Origin: Pseudoscardovia radai
GTDB lineage: Bacteria; Actinomycetota; Actinomycetes; Actinomycetales; Bifidobacteriaceae
Assembly (NCBI RefSeq): GCF_002259605.1
Contig: NZ_MWWR01000002.1
Span: 62,001 to 126,000, forward strand
Length of the DNA: 64,000 bases
Direction: 5' to 3'
Numbering within the stretch: the stretch's first letter is position 1; each line of letters starts with the position of its first letter. A program made the position numbers and the translations under genes. Below are positions 17,726-26,646 of this stretch, in pieces. The notes below the pieces were generated by a model that was given only the letters and a program-made list of their open reading frames with translations, searched no databases and was not told the origin of the DNA.

Positions 17726-18373
17726 CTACTCGCGGCTTGCGAGAACCTCGTCCACGATACCGTACTCCTTCGCCTCCTGGGCGGTCAGGATCTTATCGGT
17801 CTCGATATCCTTACGAATCGTCTCGACCGTCTGCCCCGTGTGCTTGGCAAGGGTCTCCTCGAGCCACGTGCGCATGCGCAGCATCTCGTTGGCCTCGATC
17901 TCGATCTGCGTGGCCTTGCCGAAGTCCTGCTCCATGGCGGGCTGGTGGATGAGCACGCGGGCGTTCGGCAGCATGAGCCTCTTGCCCTTCGCGCCGGCGG
18001 CGAGCAGCACGGCCGCGGCGGAGGCGGCCTGCCCGAGGCACACGGTCTGCACGTCGGGCTTGATGTACTGCATCGTGTCGTACACGGCGGTCATGGCCGT
18101 CATGGAGCCGCCGGGAGAGTTGATGTACATCATGACGTCGCGCTGCGGGTCCTGGCTTTCCAGGACGAGCAGCTGGGCCATGATGTCGTCGGCGGACGCG
18201 TCGTCGACCTGCACGCCGAGGAAGATGATGCGGTCCTCGAACAGCTTGGAGTACGCGTCGGTCGTCTTGTAGCCGTACGGCGTGCGCTCCTGGAACTGCG
18301 GCATGATGTACCGCATCTGCGGGCCGGCGAGGCGCCCCGCGCGGGAGATGAACTGTGCTTCTTGGCTTGCCAT
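17726..18373 (-). CDS. clpP2: ClpP-family protease subunit 2
   Basis: A 215-residue ClpP serine protease. The oxyanion strand INSPGGS, the nucleophile context QAASAAAVLLAAG and catalytic His in LIHQPAMEQ are present; the catalytic Asp lies in the C-terminal third. In actinobacteria two ClpP subunits form a mixed tetradecamer. This one has the C-terminal features of the second subunit (TGQTVETIRKDIETD, EYGIVDEVL). AGGAGG six bases upstream fixes the start. Only eight bases separate it from clpP1, so the two form one operon. Confidence 0.95.
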   Translation of the reverse strand: MASQEAQFISRAGRLAGPQMRYIMPQFQERTPYGYKTTDAYSKLFEDRIIFLGVQVDDASADDIMAQLLVLESQDPQRDVMMYINSPGGSMTAMTAVYDTMQYIKPDVQTVCLGQAASAAAVLLAAGAKGKRLMLPNARVLIHQPAMEQDFGKATQIEIEANEMLRMRTWLEETLAKHTGQTVETIRKDIETDKILTAQEAKEYGIVDEVLASRE

Positions 18374-18381
18374 GTGTCCTC

Positions 18382-19023
18382 CTAAGCCTCGGCGCCGTCG
18401 GTGCTCATCGTTCCGGGCGTCGTCACGATCTTGTCGACGAATCCGTACTCGAGGGCCTGCTGCGCGGTGAACCAGTGGTCGTATTCGTTGTCGCGGTAGA
18501 TCTCCTCGAGCGTGTGCCCGGTCTGCTCGGCGGTGAGCTCGGACAGCGTCTTCTTCATGTCCATGATGAGCTCGGCGCTGATGCGCACATCCGTCTGGGT
18601 GCCGCCGATGCCGCCGGACGGCTGGTGCATGAGCACGCGCGCGTGGCTCGTGATGAAGCGCTTGCCCTTGGTGCCGCTCGACAGGAGGAACTGGCCCATG
18701 GACGCGGCCATGCCGACGGCGACGGTCGCGACGTCGGGCTGGATCAGCTGCATGGTGTCGTAGATGGCCATGCCCGCGGTGATGGAGCCGCCCGGGGAGT
18801 TGATGTACAGCCAGATGTCCTTGTTCGGATCCTGTGCGGCGAGCATGAGCATCTGCGCGCAGATGACGTTCGCGTTCTCCTGCTTGACCTCGTCCCCCAG
18901 CCAGATGATGCGGTCCTTGAGCAGGCGGGAGTAGATGGGGTTCATCATCCCGCCCATCGCGGGAGCCTCCTCGTCTTCCATCGACGGAAGCGCGGGAAGC
19001 ATCGGTGACGTCATGGTGGTCAC
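18382..19023 (-). CDS. clpP1: ClpP-family protease subunit 1
   Basis: A 213-residue ClpP subunit, partner of the downstream clpP2. It carries [18 protein letters not shown], the nucleophile Ser in [15 protein letters not shown], catalytic His in VLMHQPSGG and the [22 protein letters not shown]-terminal region (quoted in part). The start is GTG, preceded by AAGGAG at six to seven bases; an in-frame ATG three codons later is possible. The ClC channel gene ends 45 bases upstream without an intervening hairpin, suggesting co-transcription. Confidence 0.95.
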   Translation of the reverse strand: MTTMTSPMLPALPSMEDEEAPAMGGMMNPIYSRLLKDRIIWLGDEVKQENANVICAQMLMLAAQDPNKDIWLYINSPGGSITAGMAIYDTMQLIQPDVATVAVGMAASMGQFLLSSGTKGKRFITSHARVLMHQPSGGIGGTQTDVRISAELIMDMKKTLSELTAEQTGHTLEEIYRDNEYDHWFTAQQALEYGFVDKIVTTPGTMSTDGAEA

Positions 19024-19068
19024 TGTGACTCCTTCTGTTGTTTCCTTGTTGTCTTGAGATTAGCGCGT

Positions 19069-20508
19069 TCAACCGACGCATGCTCGCGATTGCGCTGCGC
19101 GCGGAACGCCTGCTCGCGCCCCCGTGGGGCGCCCCGCATGCCCGGCGGCGAGGGGAAGCTCGGTGACGGGCGCCATGCGGGCGAGCACAAGGCGCGCCAC
19201 GATGGTGGCCACGATGCACGCCAGACCGACGGGCAGCGCGAAGCCGACGGGCAGCGCGCACAGTTCGAGAAGAAGGCACGACGCCATGAGCGGAGCCTGC
19301 TGGGAGCCGGCGAGAACGGCAGCGGCGCCGACGAGGGCGCACGCGGCCACGCTGTCGGACGGGACAAGCGCCGTCCACCCCAGGCCGAGGGCGGCGGCAA
19401 GGCACGCTCCGATGGCGATGGCGGGTGTGATGACGCCGCCCGACGCGCTGGCGCGGATCGTCAGGAGCGTCAGGACGGCCTTGAGCGCGGCGAGGGCGAG
19501 AAGCGTCCCGACAAGCGCCGCGACACCCGTGCCCCGCGCCCCGGAGGACGAGACGTTGAACGCCGTCTGGGCGGCGGCGCGGCCGTTGCCGCAGACCTGG
19601 GGGAAGACGATGGCGACGCCCGCCGTCACGAGCGCCACGAGGGGCAGCATCCACAGAATCGTGGCGCCCCGCGCATGACGCGAGCCGGCCCACTGGTTGC
19701 CGCGTCGGAACAGGGCGCCCGCCACGCCCCACAGCGGGGCGGACAGGAGGGCGAAGACGACGAGGGTGGGCGTGGGCGTCAGGTCGAGCCCCGGCAGCAC
19801 GTAGAAAGCGTCGCGCCCCTTGATGAAGCCCGACACGTAGGCGCTGACGCAGGAGGAGCCCAGGGCGACGGCGACGGTGCGCCAGCTCGAGTCGACCAGA
19901 AGCATCTCGATGGCGAAGAAGGCGCCCGCCAGGGGCGAGTTGTATACGCCGGCGAATCCGGCGCCCGCCGCGGCCGCGGTGATGAGGCGCCAGTCACGCT
20001 CGTCGAGGTGCATGGCCTCGGCGTAGCGCTGCCCCATCATGGCTCCCAGCTCACGGGGCGCCGTCTCACGTCCGATGCTCATGCCGCAGCCGACGATGCC
20101 GATCTGGAGCAGCACGTGCACGACGGTGGGCACGAGGGGCATGCGCGAGCCGGAGACGGCGCGCGCGACGGAGGGCACGGGGGTGCACCTCGACCTCAGG
20201 AACCACCAGCACAGCGCCGACAGGACGCCCGCCGTCAGGAGGCTGGCGACGAGGCGCCACGCCGGAACGCCGACGGGGCCGGGCATGACGGGGCTCTCCG
20301 TGTAGCCGAGGAAAACGCCTTGCACGAGGTCGAGCACGAGGTACAGCACGCCGGCGGCGCAGCCGATGAGGGCGCCGACGAGCAGGACGAAGCCGGCGAG
20401 CTTCCAGCCCTGGGCAACGGAGCCGGGGCGCGTATCCCGCCCCGTCGCGTCCTTTGCGCCCGTCGGGCCCGTTGCATCGTCCCGCCCCGTCGCCGGTGTG
20501 CTCGCCAT
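19069..20508 (-). CDS. ClC-family chloride channel/antiporter
   Basis: A 479-residue multi-span membrane protein of the ClC family that moves chloride, probably in exchange for protons. Visible selectivity-filter elements are GCGMSIGRETAPREL, carrying the gating glutamate in GRExxP-like form, and SGGVITPAIAIGA, corresponding to the GxFxP element, here with Val and Ile. About ten hydrophobic helices are apparent and there are no CBS domains. The start MASTPATGRDD follows GGAGGG. It is encoded between tig and clpP1 in the same direction; such genes can aid acid tolerance, which suits a lactic- and acetic-acid producer, but this is an inference. Confidence 0.9.
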   Translation of the reverse strand: MASTPATGRDDATGPTGAKDATGRDTRPGSVAQGWKLAGFVLLVGALIGCAAGVLYLVLDLVQGVFLGYTESPVMPGPVGVPAWRLVASLLTAGVLSALCWWFLRSRCTPVPSVARAVSGSRMPLVPTVVHVLLQIGIVGCGMSIGRETAPRELGAMMGQRYAEAMHLDERDWRLITAAAAGAGFAGVYNSPLAGAFFAIEMLLVDSSWRTVAVALGSSCVSAYVSGFIKGRDAFYVLPGLDLTPTPTLVVFALLSAPLWGVAGALFRRGNQWAGSRHARGATILWMLPLVALVTAGVAIVFPQVCGNGRAAAQTAFNVSSSGARGTGVAALVGTLLALAALKAVLTLLTIRASASGGVITPAIAIGACLAAALGLGWTALVPSDSVAACALVGAAAVLAGSQQAPLMASCLLLELCALPVGFALPVGLACIVATIVARLVLARMAPVTELPLAAGHAGRPTGARAGVPRAAQSRACVG

Positions 20509-20587
20509 GGATTCCCTCCGTCCGCTCGATATCGTGACCATTGTGCCACGCACGTCGGGCAACCGCCCCGTCGCCCAGGCATAACGA

Positions 20588-20621
20588 AAGGGGTCGGAAC
20601 CCTTTCGGGCTCCGACCCCTT
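20588..20621 (-). terminator. tig terminator
   Basis: AAGGGGTCGGA (20588-20598) pairs perfectly with TCCGACCCCTT (20611-20621) around a 12-base loop. On the minus strand it is followed by TCGTT. It lies between tig and the ClC gene. Confidence 0.75.
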
Positions 20622-20627
20622 GATACC

Positions 20628-20707
20628 CTGCGGAATCTCAATCCGCAGCATTACGAATCCGCAACGTCATGCGGCGGATTCTCGGCAACGTCCGCCGAAT
20701 CCGGCGG
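20628..20707. repeat. Three tandem hairpins sharing a GAATCCG element
   Basis: CTGCGGA/TCCGCAG (20628-20648), GAATCCGC/GCGGATTC (20655-20681) and CCGCCG/CGGCGG around AATC (20692-20707) follow one another directly, next to the tig terminator. All contain versions of GAATCCGC or its complement, as does the palindrome at 2037-2060. Confidence 0.6.
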
Positions 20708-20760
20708 CATTACACCGCCCCGTCCGGAGATGCGCCGCATCGGGCTGCGCCCGCCGCGCC

Positions 20761-22161
20761 TTACTCGGCGTCGGCGGCGTCGCCCTCCTTGGTGGCCTCG
20801 GCGGCGACGGCGGCAGCGGCCTCGGCGGCCTGCACGCTCGCCTGCTCGTCGGCGGCGGCCTCCTGCTCGACCTGCTCCTCTTCCTCACCGAGGAACTTGC
20901 TCAGGTCCACGTCCTCGCCATCGTGCTGGAACGTGACGGCGCGCATGGCGGCGAGCAGGCCCTTGGAGCGGGCCACCTCGGCGGCTGCGCCCTGGAGCTG
21001 GCCGTTGCGCACGACGGAGCTGATGAACTGGTTCGGGTCCATGCCGTACTGCTGGGCGACGGACGCGAGGAAGTTGATGACGTCGTTCTGGGAGACCTTA
21101 ACATCGAGGCTCTCGGTCAGGGCGTCGAGGAGGATCTGGTCGCGCAGCTGCTTCTCGGCCTGCTCCTCGGCCTCCTTCTTCTGCTCGTCGGTGGCCTTGG
21201 ACGGGTCGGCGACCATGGAACGCAGGTTCTGGTCGGCGGTGCGCTCCTTGAGGCCGGACGGAACCGGGATGTCGAGGTCGTCCTCGAGCTTGCCGAGGAA
21301 GGCGTCGCGGGCCTCGGTGGCCTGGCGGGCCTCGGCGACCTCGGCGCTGTCCTTGCGCAGCTGCTCCTTGAACTCCTCCAGCGTGTCATACTCGGAGGCC
21401 TCGGTGGCGAACTCGTCGTTCAGCTCCGGAAGCTGCTCCTCCTTGACGCTGTTGAGCGTGACCTTGATCTGGGCCTTCTCGCCCTCGTGCTCGCCCGCTT
21501 CGAGGGTGCCTTCGAACGTGGTGTCCTCGCCGGCGGAGAGGCCTTCGAGCGCCTCGTCCATGCCGTCGAGCATGGTGCCGGAGCCGAGCTGGTAGCTCAC
21601 GCCCTCCTGGGAGTCGACCACGTCGCCGTCGATGGTGGCCTCGAGGTCGATGTTGGTGAAGTCGTCGGCCTTGGCCGGGCGGTCCACGCTCACGAGCGTG
21701 GCGTAGGACTTGCGCAGGGTCTCGAGACGGTTGTTCACGTCGTCGTCGGTGACCTCGGCGGCCGGGATCTCGATGACGAGGGAGGACAGGTCGGGCAGGT
21801 CGAACTGCGGGCGGACCTCGACCTCGGCGGTGAACTCAAGCGGGGTCTCGGAGGTCTCGGAGTCCGGCGTGGAGGTCACGTCGAGCTTCGGCTGGTCCAT
21901 CGGCCTCAGGTCCTTGTCCTGGATGGCCTGGTTGTAGAACTCCGGCACCGCGTTCTGCACGGCCTCGCCGGCGATGGCGCCGAAACCGAAACGCTGCTCC
22001 ACGAGCTTGCCCGGAACGTGGCCCTTGCGGAAGCCAGGGAGATTCACCTGCTTGGCGATCTCCGTGCGGGCATCGTCAATGTACGGCTTCAGCTCGTCGT
22101 TATCGACGGTGATGGTGAGCTCGACCTTGGTCGGCTCGAGGTTCTTCACGCTGATTTTCAC
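20761..22161 (-). CDS. tig: Trigger factor
   Basis: A 466-residue ribosome-associated chaperone and peptidyl-prolyl isomerase that shelters nascent chains at the exit tunnel. The N-terminal ribosome-binding signature LPGFRKGHVP is intact at about residue 43, followed by the FKBP-type domain (DFTNIDLEATIDG, GSGTMLDGMDEALEG) and the helical C-terminal arm. The last 45 residues are Glu/Ala-rich and low in complexity, a common actinobacterial tail. The start is taken as GTG giving MKISVKNLEPTKVELTI, with GGAG six bases upstream; a longer in-frame TTG four codons earlier is less likely. It heads the clp cluster. Confidence 0.96.
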   Translation of the reverse strand: MKISVKNLEPTKVELTITVDNDELKPYIDDARTEIAKQVNLPGFRKGHVPGKLVEQRFGFGAIAGEAVQNAVPEFYNQAIQDKDLRPMDQPKLDVTSTPDSETSETPLEFTAEVEVRPQFDLPDLSSLVIEIPAAEVTDDDVNNRLETLRKSYATLVSVDRPAKADDFTNIDLEATIDGDVVDSQEGVSYQLGSGTMLDGMDEALEGLSAGEDTTFEGTLEAGEHEGEKAQIKVTLNSVKEEQLPELNDEFATEASEYDTLEEFKEQLRKDSAEVAEARQATEARDAFLGKLEDDLDIPVPSGLKERTADQNLRSMVADPSKATDEQKKEAEEQAEKQLRDQILLDALTESLDVKVSQNDVINFLASVAQQYGMDPNQFISSVVRNGQLQGAAAEVARSKGLLAAMRAVTFQHDGEDVDLSKFLGEEEEQVEQEAAADEQASVQAAEAAAAVAAEATKEGDAADAE

Positions 22162-22273
22162 TCTGCGCTCCAATTCGTGTTGATACTCTTCGCCCTAAGG
22201 CAACCGTTACATAGTATATCCAATCGCGGACGGCCGCCCCTCGTCGCGTCGCGGGGTCGCGCATCGGAACCCG

Positions 22274-23689
22274 TCATACGATTGCGCCGCCCGCTGCCTG
22301 CATCGAACCGGCCCGCTCCGGCGCCCCGTGTCCCTGCGGCTCCCAGGCCTGCCGGTCCTCCTGAGTCTGACGCTCCTGCGCTTCGCGCATCTGCACCGCC
22401 AGGGGGCGCGACAGAAGCGACACCTGCCAGGGGCGCGCGTCCTGCGAGCGCAGGAATCCGGCGACGGCGTCCTCGGAGGCTTCGACGAAGCCCTCCCCCG
22501 CCTGCCAGCACAGGTTGCGCAATGCCTGGGGCCTGAGCAGCACGTCGACGGGCGTGTTCGTATCCTGCGAAATGACGTTGAGCCTGGCGCGCTCGTGCTC
22601 CAGAAGGTCGAAGCGGTCGGGGTGGTGGACGCGCCAGTACTTCATGGAGCGGGGCGCGTTCGTGCCCTCCTCGACGCGGTCCTGCCCGCCCGAGGCGGAG
22701 GGCAGGTCGGATTCGGGCAGTGCGAGGGCGCGCAGGATGGCGTTCTTCCACACGGAGGGCTTGACCTTGCGCTGGAGCGGGGCGTAGCGTTCGAACATCT
22801 TGTCGCGCTCTCCGCCCACATGCATGCGCACGCGCTCGTTGAGGATGCGAATCTGGGAGAACTGGCGCGAGTTGCGCGGCTTGGCGACGGCGGCCTTGAT
22901 CAGGGCCGCGTCGGGCAGCAGGAGGGTGGGCGCGATGTCGAGCTCGCGGGCGAGGGCGTCGCGCTCCGTCCACAGTTCCCTGACGATGGCCAGGCCGCGG
23001 CGGTCGTGGTTGAGCTGGGTGATGTGGCTCGTGCGACGCCACGGCTCCTCGGGCGGGTCCTTGGGCGTCGTGCCTTTGCGCAGCAGATGGGCGAATTCCT
23101 CTCGCGCCCAGCCTTCCTTGCCCTGTGATTCGATGTCATCGACCATCCTGGCGCGCAGTTCGATAAGCACCTCGACGTCAAGGGCGGCGTAGTCGCGCAG
23201 GTCGCGCCCCAGGGGGCGGTACGACCAGTCGGCGGCGGAATGCTCCTTGGCCAAGGTCAGGCCCAGGTAATGTTCGGTGCAGGCGGCGAGGCCGAAGCGC
23301 TGGCGGCCCAAAAGGCGCGCCGCGAATTCGGTGTCGAACAGGGCCTTCGGGGCGAGGCCGATCTGCACGAAGCCGGGCAGGTCCTGCAGGGAATCGTGGA
23401 TGATCCATTCGGCGTCGCCCACCGCCTCGTTGAACGGGCCCCAGTCCACGCCGCGCTGTGCGAGGGCGACGGGATCGACGAGGGCGATGCCGGCGCCGGC
23501 GCGCTTGAACTGGACGAGCCAGTCCTGCTGGCCGTACCGGTACCCCGACGCCCTTTCGGCGTCGGCGGCGAGAGGGCCGTCCGCCGCGGCGTATCGGTCG
23601 ACCATGCGGAAGAACTCGTCAGGCGTATCGATTACATCGGGAACGCCTTCACGCGGTTCCTTGAGAAGAACGGGTTCCTGAGCTGCCAT
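22274..23689 (-). CDS. rnd: Ribonuclease D (DEDD exonuclease with HRDC domain)
   Basis: A 471-residue 3'-5' exoribonuclease for tRNA 3' maturation. The DEDD core is visible: LAADAERASGYRYG (first Asp and Glu), WIIHDSLQDLPGF (second Asp) and LRDYAALDVEVLIEL (Tyr and last Asp, the DEDDy arrangement). FDTEFAARLLG is typical of RNase D. Two HRDC-like regions follow (about 210-290 and the PQALRNLCWQAGEG segment). The ATG at 23689 follows AGAAGG at a long spacing; an in-frame GTG at 23713 is an alternative. The C-terminal 40 residues are Gln/Glu/Ala-rich and variable. Confidence 0.88.
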   Translation of the reverse strand: MAAQEPVLLKEPREGVPDVIDTPDEFFRMVDRYAAADGPLAADAERASGYRYGQQDWLVQFKRAGAGIALVDPVALAQRGVDWGPFNEAVGDAEWIIHDSLQDLPGFVQIGLAPKALFDTEFAARLLGRQRFGLAACTEHYLGLTLAKEHSAADWSYRPLGRDLRDYAALDVEVLIELRARMVDDIESQGKEGWAREEFAHLLRKGTTPKDPPEEPWRRTSHITQLNHDRRGLAIVRELWTERDALARELDIAPTLLLPDAALIKAAVAKPRNSRQFSQIRILNERVRMHVGGERDKMFERYAPLQRKVKPSVWKNAILRALALPESDLPSASGGQDRVEEGTNAPRSMKYWRVHHPDRFDLLEHERARLNVISQDTNTPVDVLLRPQALRNLCWQAGEGFVEASEDAVAGFLRSQDARPWQVSLLSRPLAVQMREAQERQTQEDRQAWEPQGHGAPERAGSMQAAGGAIV

Positions 23690-24066
23690 GACGGGACGAG
23701 GGCCTTCTTTCACATCATCGTTGCCCCTCCGACGGCGCGACGGCGCGCGACGCGGAACAATCTGTACCAATCTCTAAGCAGTATAGCCATACGGCGGAAG
23801 ACGCGGGATGCGGGGCGGGCACGCCATGAGGCGGAGTCTGTGCGCCCATCGTGAACATTGCGCCCCGCTTCGCCCCGTTCAGAGAGCGAGGGAGACGGCG
23901 TCGCCTATAATCTGAACGACACACGCGCCCCGCGCGGCACAGGACCGCGCCCCTGCGCCGACCGCACGCCCCGCGCGGAGCGACGCGAACCACGAGGCGA
24001 CGGCCCATGAAACGACGAACCACGGAGCGATACGCCACGGGGCGATGACCCAAGAGGAGATGCACG
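23690..24066. other. Divergent promoter region with leader repeats
   Basis: No gene is seen in this 377-base region between rnd and the plus-strand membrane protein. A perfect TATAAT at 23906-23911 could be the -10 of the plus-strand gene, without a good -35, giving a leader of about 150 bases. The leader contains three degenerate copies of CACGRRGCGA (23991, 24021 and 24035). On the minus strand TATACT at about 23780-23785 may serve rnd. Confidence 0.4.
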
Positions 24067-25476
24067 ATGACCACAGGATCGGACGAGCACGACCGCACGC
24101 CGCAGACAGCCGATTCCGCCGCCGGCTCCTCCGCGGGCCCCGCCACCCCGTCGGACACGCGCCGCCTGCGCCTGCGCATCGCCGCTGCCGTTGTGGCGGC
24201 GCTTCTCGTCCTGGGCGTGGTGACGTTCCGCATCGTCGCGTCGCTGAACTCGCCCGAGAAGGTCATCAAGAACTACATGGCGGCGCTCGCAAGCGGCCGC
24301 TACGGAGATGCCGCGGACCTGTCGCAGCTGACGCTGGACGACGGGCAGCGCGCCCTGCTGACCAACGAGGTGGGCGAACAGTCCGCCCAGTACCTGACCG
24401 ACTATTCCATCGGCGAGCCGCTGAGCGTCGACGGGGGCCTCGCCTACCCCATCACCTACCGTCTGGGCAACGGCCACTACACCGATACCATCACGGTGGC
24501 CCGCCAGGGCCGGGACGGCCTCGTGACGCGCTGGGCCGTCGACGGGGGCCTCATCGGCACCCTCATGGTGTCGAACCCGGGCAAGGACTACGGCACGGGG
24601 CTGTCCGACGGCTACGCCTTCTCCATCAACGGGGCGGCGGTCAGCCCCGACGACACCTACACGGTGTCTGACGGCGCGTCCGGCGGCACCGACGCCGCCC
24701 CGTCATCCACCCCGTCCGGCGACACGATGAGCTTCGCCGCCTTTCCCGGCTCCTATACGCTGTCGGTGGACACGGGTACGAGGTGGCTGACGTGGGCGTC
24801 CGAGACGGAGAGCCTGGCGGGCGGCCCCACCACCCAGGGCAGCGGCGCGTCCATCGACACCGCGTATTTCTCGAGCGAGCCGCGCATCAGCTCCGGCCTG
24901 TCGACCTATGTGGCGAACCTTATCGACGACCACGTGGCGTCGTGCATCTCCTCGGCGACGTCCTACGACCTCGCCTCTCTCGACTACTCCTGCCCCGTCC
25001 CCGAGATCCTCGCCATGAAAGGCGACGCCTCCGCCTCCGTCGCGACGGACGGCGGCACGACGGCGCTGCGGACGGATACCGGTATCTTCCGATACGATTC
25101 CCTGGCCCAGCAGGACAAGACCTCGGCCACGGTGGGACTGGACTCCGACGGAGCGGGCTTCGTCGTCTCAGCCGCCAGCGGCTCCCTGACCGCGGCCTAC
25201 ACGACGGCCGACGGAAAGGATGGCGCCGCGCAGGACGGACAAACGCAGGACAACCAGCACAGCACGAGCGCCGTGACCCGGTACGACTACGCCGGCATTC
25301 CGCTGACGATCAGCGGTGATGACGTGACCCTTGATTGGAAGGCCGTCGATGCCTCGATGAGCGCATACGCGGCCACCACGGCCGGCACCGCGGTTCCGCT
25401 TCTGGCCGACGGCGCGACGTCCCTGCCCACCTATCTGCACTGCTCCGTGGAAGACGCCGCCTCCGCGGAAAGGTAG
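24067..25476 (+). CDS. Membrane-anchored extracellular protein of unknown function
   Basis: A 469-residue protein I do not recognise. It has a 30-residue hydrophilic N-terminus, one membrane helix at about 38-58 (IAAAVVAALLVLGVVTF) and a large extracytoplasmic part. The first outside segment, SPEKVIKNYMAALASGRYGDAAD, resembles the short NTF2/DUF4878-like repeats found in many secreted proteins. The rest is rich in Ser, Thr, Asp and Gly, with probable beta structure (YTLSVDTGTRWLTW, YDYAGIPLTISGDDVTLDW). Two cysteines in the second half could form a disulphide. GGAG seven bases upstream fixes the ATG. It is a single-gene unit, convergent with pflA and ended by a strong hairpin. Confidence 0.7.
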   Translation: MTTGSDEHDRTPQTADSAAGSSAGPATPSDTRRLRLRIAAAVVAALLVLGVVTFRIVASLNSPEKVIKNYMAALASGRYGDAADLSQLTLDDGQRALLTNEVGEQSAQYLTDYSIGEPLSVDGGLAYPITYRLGNGHYTDTITVARQGRDGLVTRWAVDGGLIGTLMVSNPGKDYGTGLSDGYAFSINGAAVSPDDTYTVSDGASGGTDAAPSSTPSGDTMSFAAFPGSYTLSVDTGTRWLTWASETESLAGGPTTQGSGASIDTAYFSSEPRISSGLSTYVANLIDDHVASCISSATSYDLASLDYSCPVPEILAMKGDASASVATDGGTTALRTDTGIFRYDSLAQQDKTSATVGLDSDGAGFVVSAASGSLTAAYTTADGKDGAAQDGQTQDNQHSTSAVTRYDYAGIPLTISGDDVTLDWKAVDASMSAYAATTAGTAVPLLADGATSLPTYLHCSVEDAASAER

Positions 25477-25570
25477 GCGCAAGACGGGGCGCCCCGATAT
25501 GCGCCCCGCGCCCCAATCGCCGCCCGCCCCTATACAACCTCATACGCCCCCCATTCGCCCCCATATACTC

Positions 25571-25613
25571 GCCACGGCGCATGAACGGCACTCCCCCGTT
25601 CATGCGCCGTGGC
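25571..25613. terminator. Bidirectional terminator, 18-bp perfect stem
   Basis: The arm at 25571-25588 (GCCACGGCGCATGAACGG) pairs perfectly with 25596-25613 around seven bases. It lies between two convergent genes and is likely to stop both transcripts. Confidence 0.85.
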
Positions 25614-25647
25614 GTTTCGTGGCAACTCCCCCGGCTCCCGCGAAATC

Positions 25648-26520
25648 TCAGAACACCACGAAGCCGTGGTCCCTGAACTGACCGCGCACGCGGTCCAGAA
25701 GCGCCGCATCGGGGCCCTTGGCCGTCTCGAGCGGATAATCGTAGCGCAGCGCATGCCATTTCGGACGCCCCAGCTGGTGGAACGGCAGCACGTCGATATG
25801 CTCCACCGCGTCGCCGAAGCTTTCGCAGATTCCGGCCACGTTCTCGACATTCTCCTCCGAATCCGTCAGGCCCGGCACGAGCACGAAGCGGATCCAGATC
25901 TTGACGCCGTGCGCGCTCAGGCGCCGGCCGAAGTCGATCGTCGGGGCCAGCGCCCCGCCCGTGACCTTGTGGTACGTGGCCTCGTCGCCGCTTTTGACGT
26001 CGAGCAGGCACAGGTCGATGTCCTCGATCTGCTTGTCGCTCCACGTGGCCCCGAGGAACCCCGACGTGTCGAGGCATGTATGCACGCCCATCTGCTTGGA
26101 GGCGTGGAACACGCGCGAGACGAACGCCGGCTGCATCATGGACTCGCCGCCGGAGAAGGTGATGCCGCCGCCCGTGTACTGGAACACGTCGGCGTAACGT
26201 TCGATCTTCTTCATCATCGCGTCGAAGTACACGGGTTTGCCGTCGCGCATCTTCCACGTGTCGGGGTTCTGGCAGTACTGGCAGCGCAGGGGGCATCCGC
26301 TCATGAAGACGGTCATGCGCGTGCCGGGGCCGTCCACCGACGTGTTGAGGTCCCAGGAATGCACGAAGCCGAGGTCGCCGGTGCGCAGTGCCTCGATGCG
26401 GTCGCGCCTGTCGAGCCCGACGGGCGATTCGAAGCCCGACAGGCCGCCCATGAGGGTCTGGCGCTGGTATTCCTTGTCGGTGCGCAGCATATGCGGCGTC
26501 GTCGTGCGAAACTGTGACAT
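25648..26520 (-). CDS. pflA: Pyruvate formate-lyase activating enzyme
   Basis: A 290-residue radical-SAM enzyme that installs the glycyl radical on PflB. The 4Fe-4S motif CPLRCQYCQNP (CxxxCxxC) is at about residue 75, preceded by SVDGPGTR. GGGITFSGGES is the SAM-binding glycine-rich stretch, and HIDVLPFHQLG near the C-terminus is typical of PflA. AAGGAG six bases upstream fixes the start. It lies directly downstream of pflB in the same direction, with a hairpin between them that would keep the activase less abundant than its substrate. Confidence 0.97.
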   Translation of the reverse strand: MSQFRTTTPHMLRTDKEYQRQTLMGGLSGFESPVGLDRRDRIEALRTGDLGFVHSWDLNTSVDGPGTRMTVFMSGCPLRCQYCQNPDTWKMRDGKPVYFDAMMKKIERYADVFQYTGGGITFSGGESMMQPAFVSRVFHASKQMGVHTCLDTSGFLGATWSDKQIEDIDLCLLDVKSGDEATYHKVTGGALAPTIDFGRRLSAHGVKIWIRFVLVPGLTDSEENVENVAGICESFGDAVEHIDVLPFHQLGRPKWHALRYDYPLETAKGPDAALLDRVRGQFRDHGFVVF

Positions 26521-26567
26521 CGCTGTCTCCTTCCGTATGCTTCCGTATGCCGCCCGCCCGGAAAAGG

Positions 26568-26608
26568 CCGCGGGGCCGGCAGACGCTTAGGTCCGGCCGG
26601 CCCCGCGG
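26568..26608 (-). terminator. Hairpin between pflB and pflA
   Basis: CCGCGGGGCCGGC (26568-26580) pairs perfectly with 26596-26608. On the minus strand the stem is followed by CTTTTCC. A direct repeat TTCCGTATGC occurs twice immediately downstream (26531-26550), in the pflA leader. Confidence 0.7.
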
Positions 26609-26646
26609 GATTTGGGGCGGGTGTCAGTCCGTCGGGTATGGGCCCG

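Noticed and set aside
19054-22536. A very long open frame (about 1160 codons) on the plus strand
   Set aside because: It is antisense to the ClC gene, tig and part of rnd. It arises from the high GC content and has no domain of its own, only Arg/Gly/His-rich translation.
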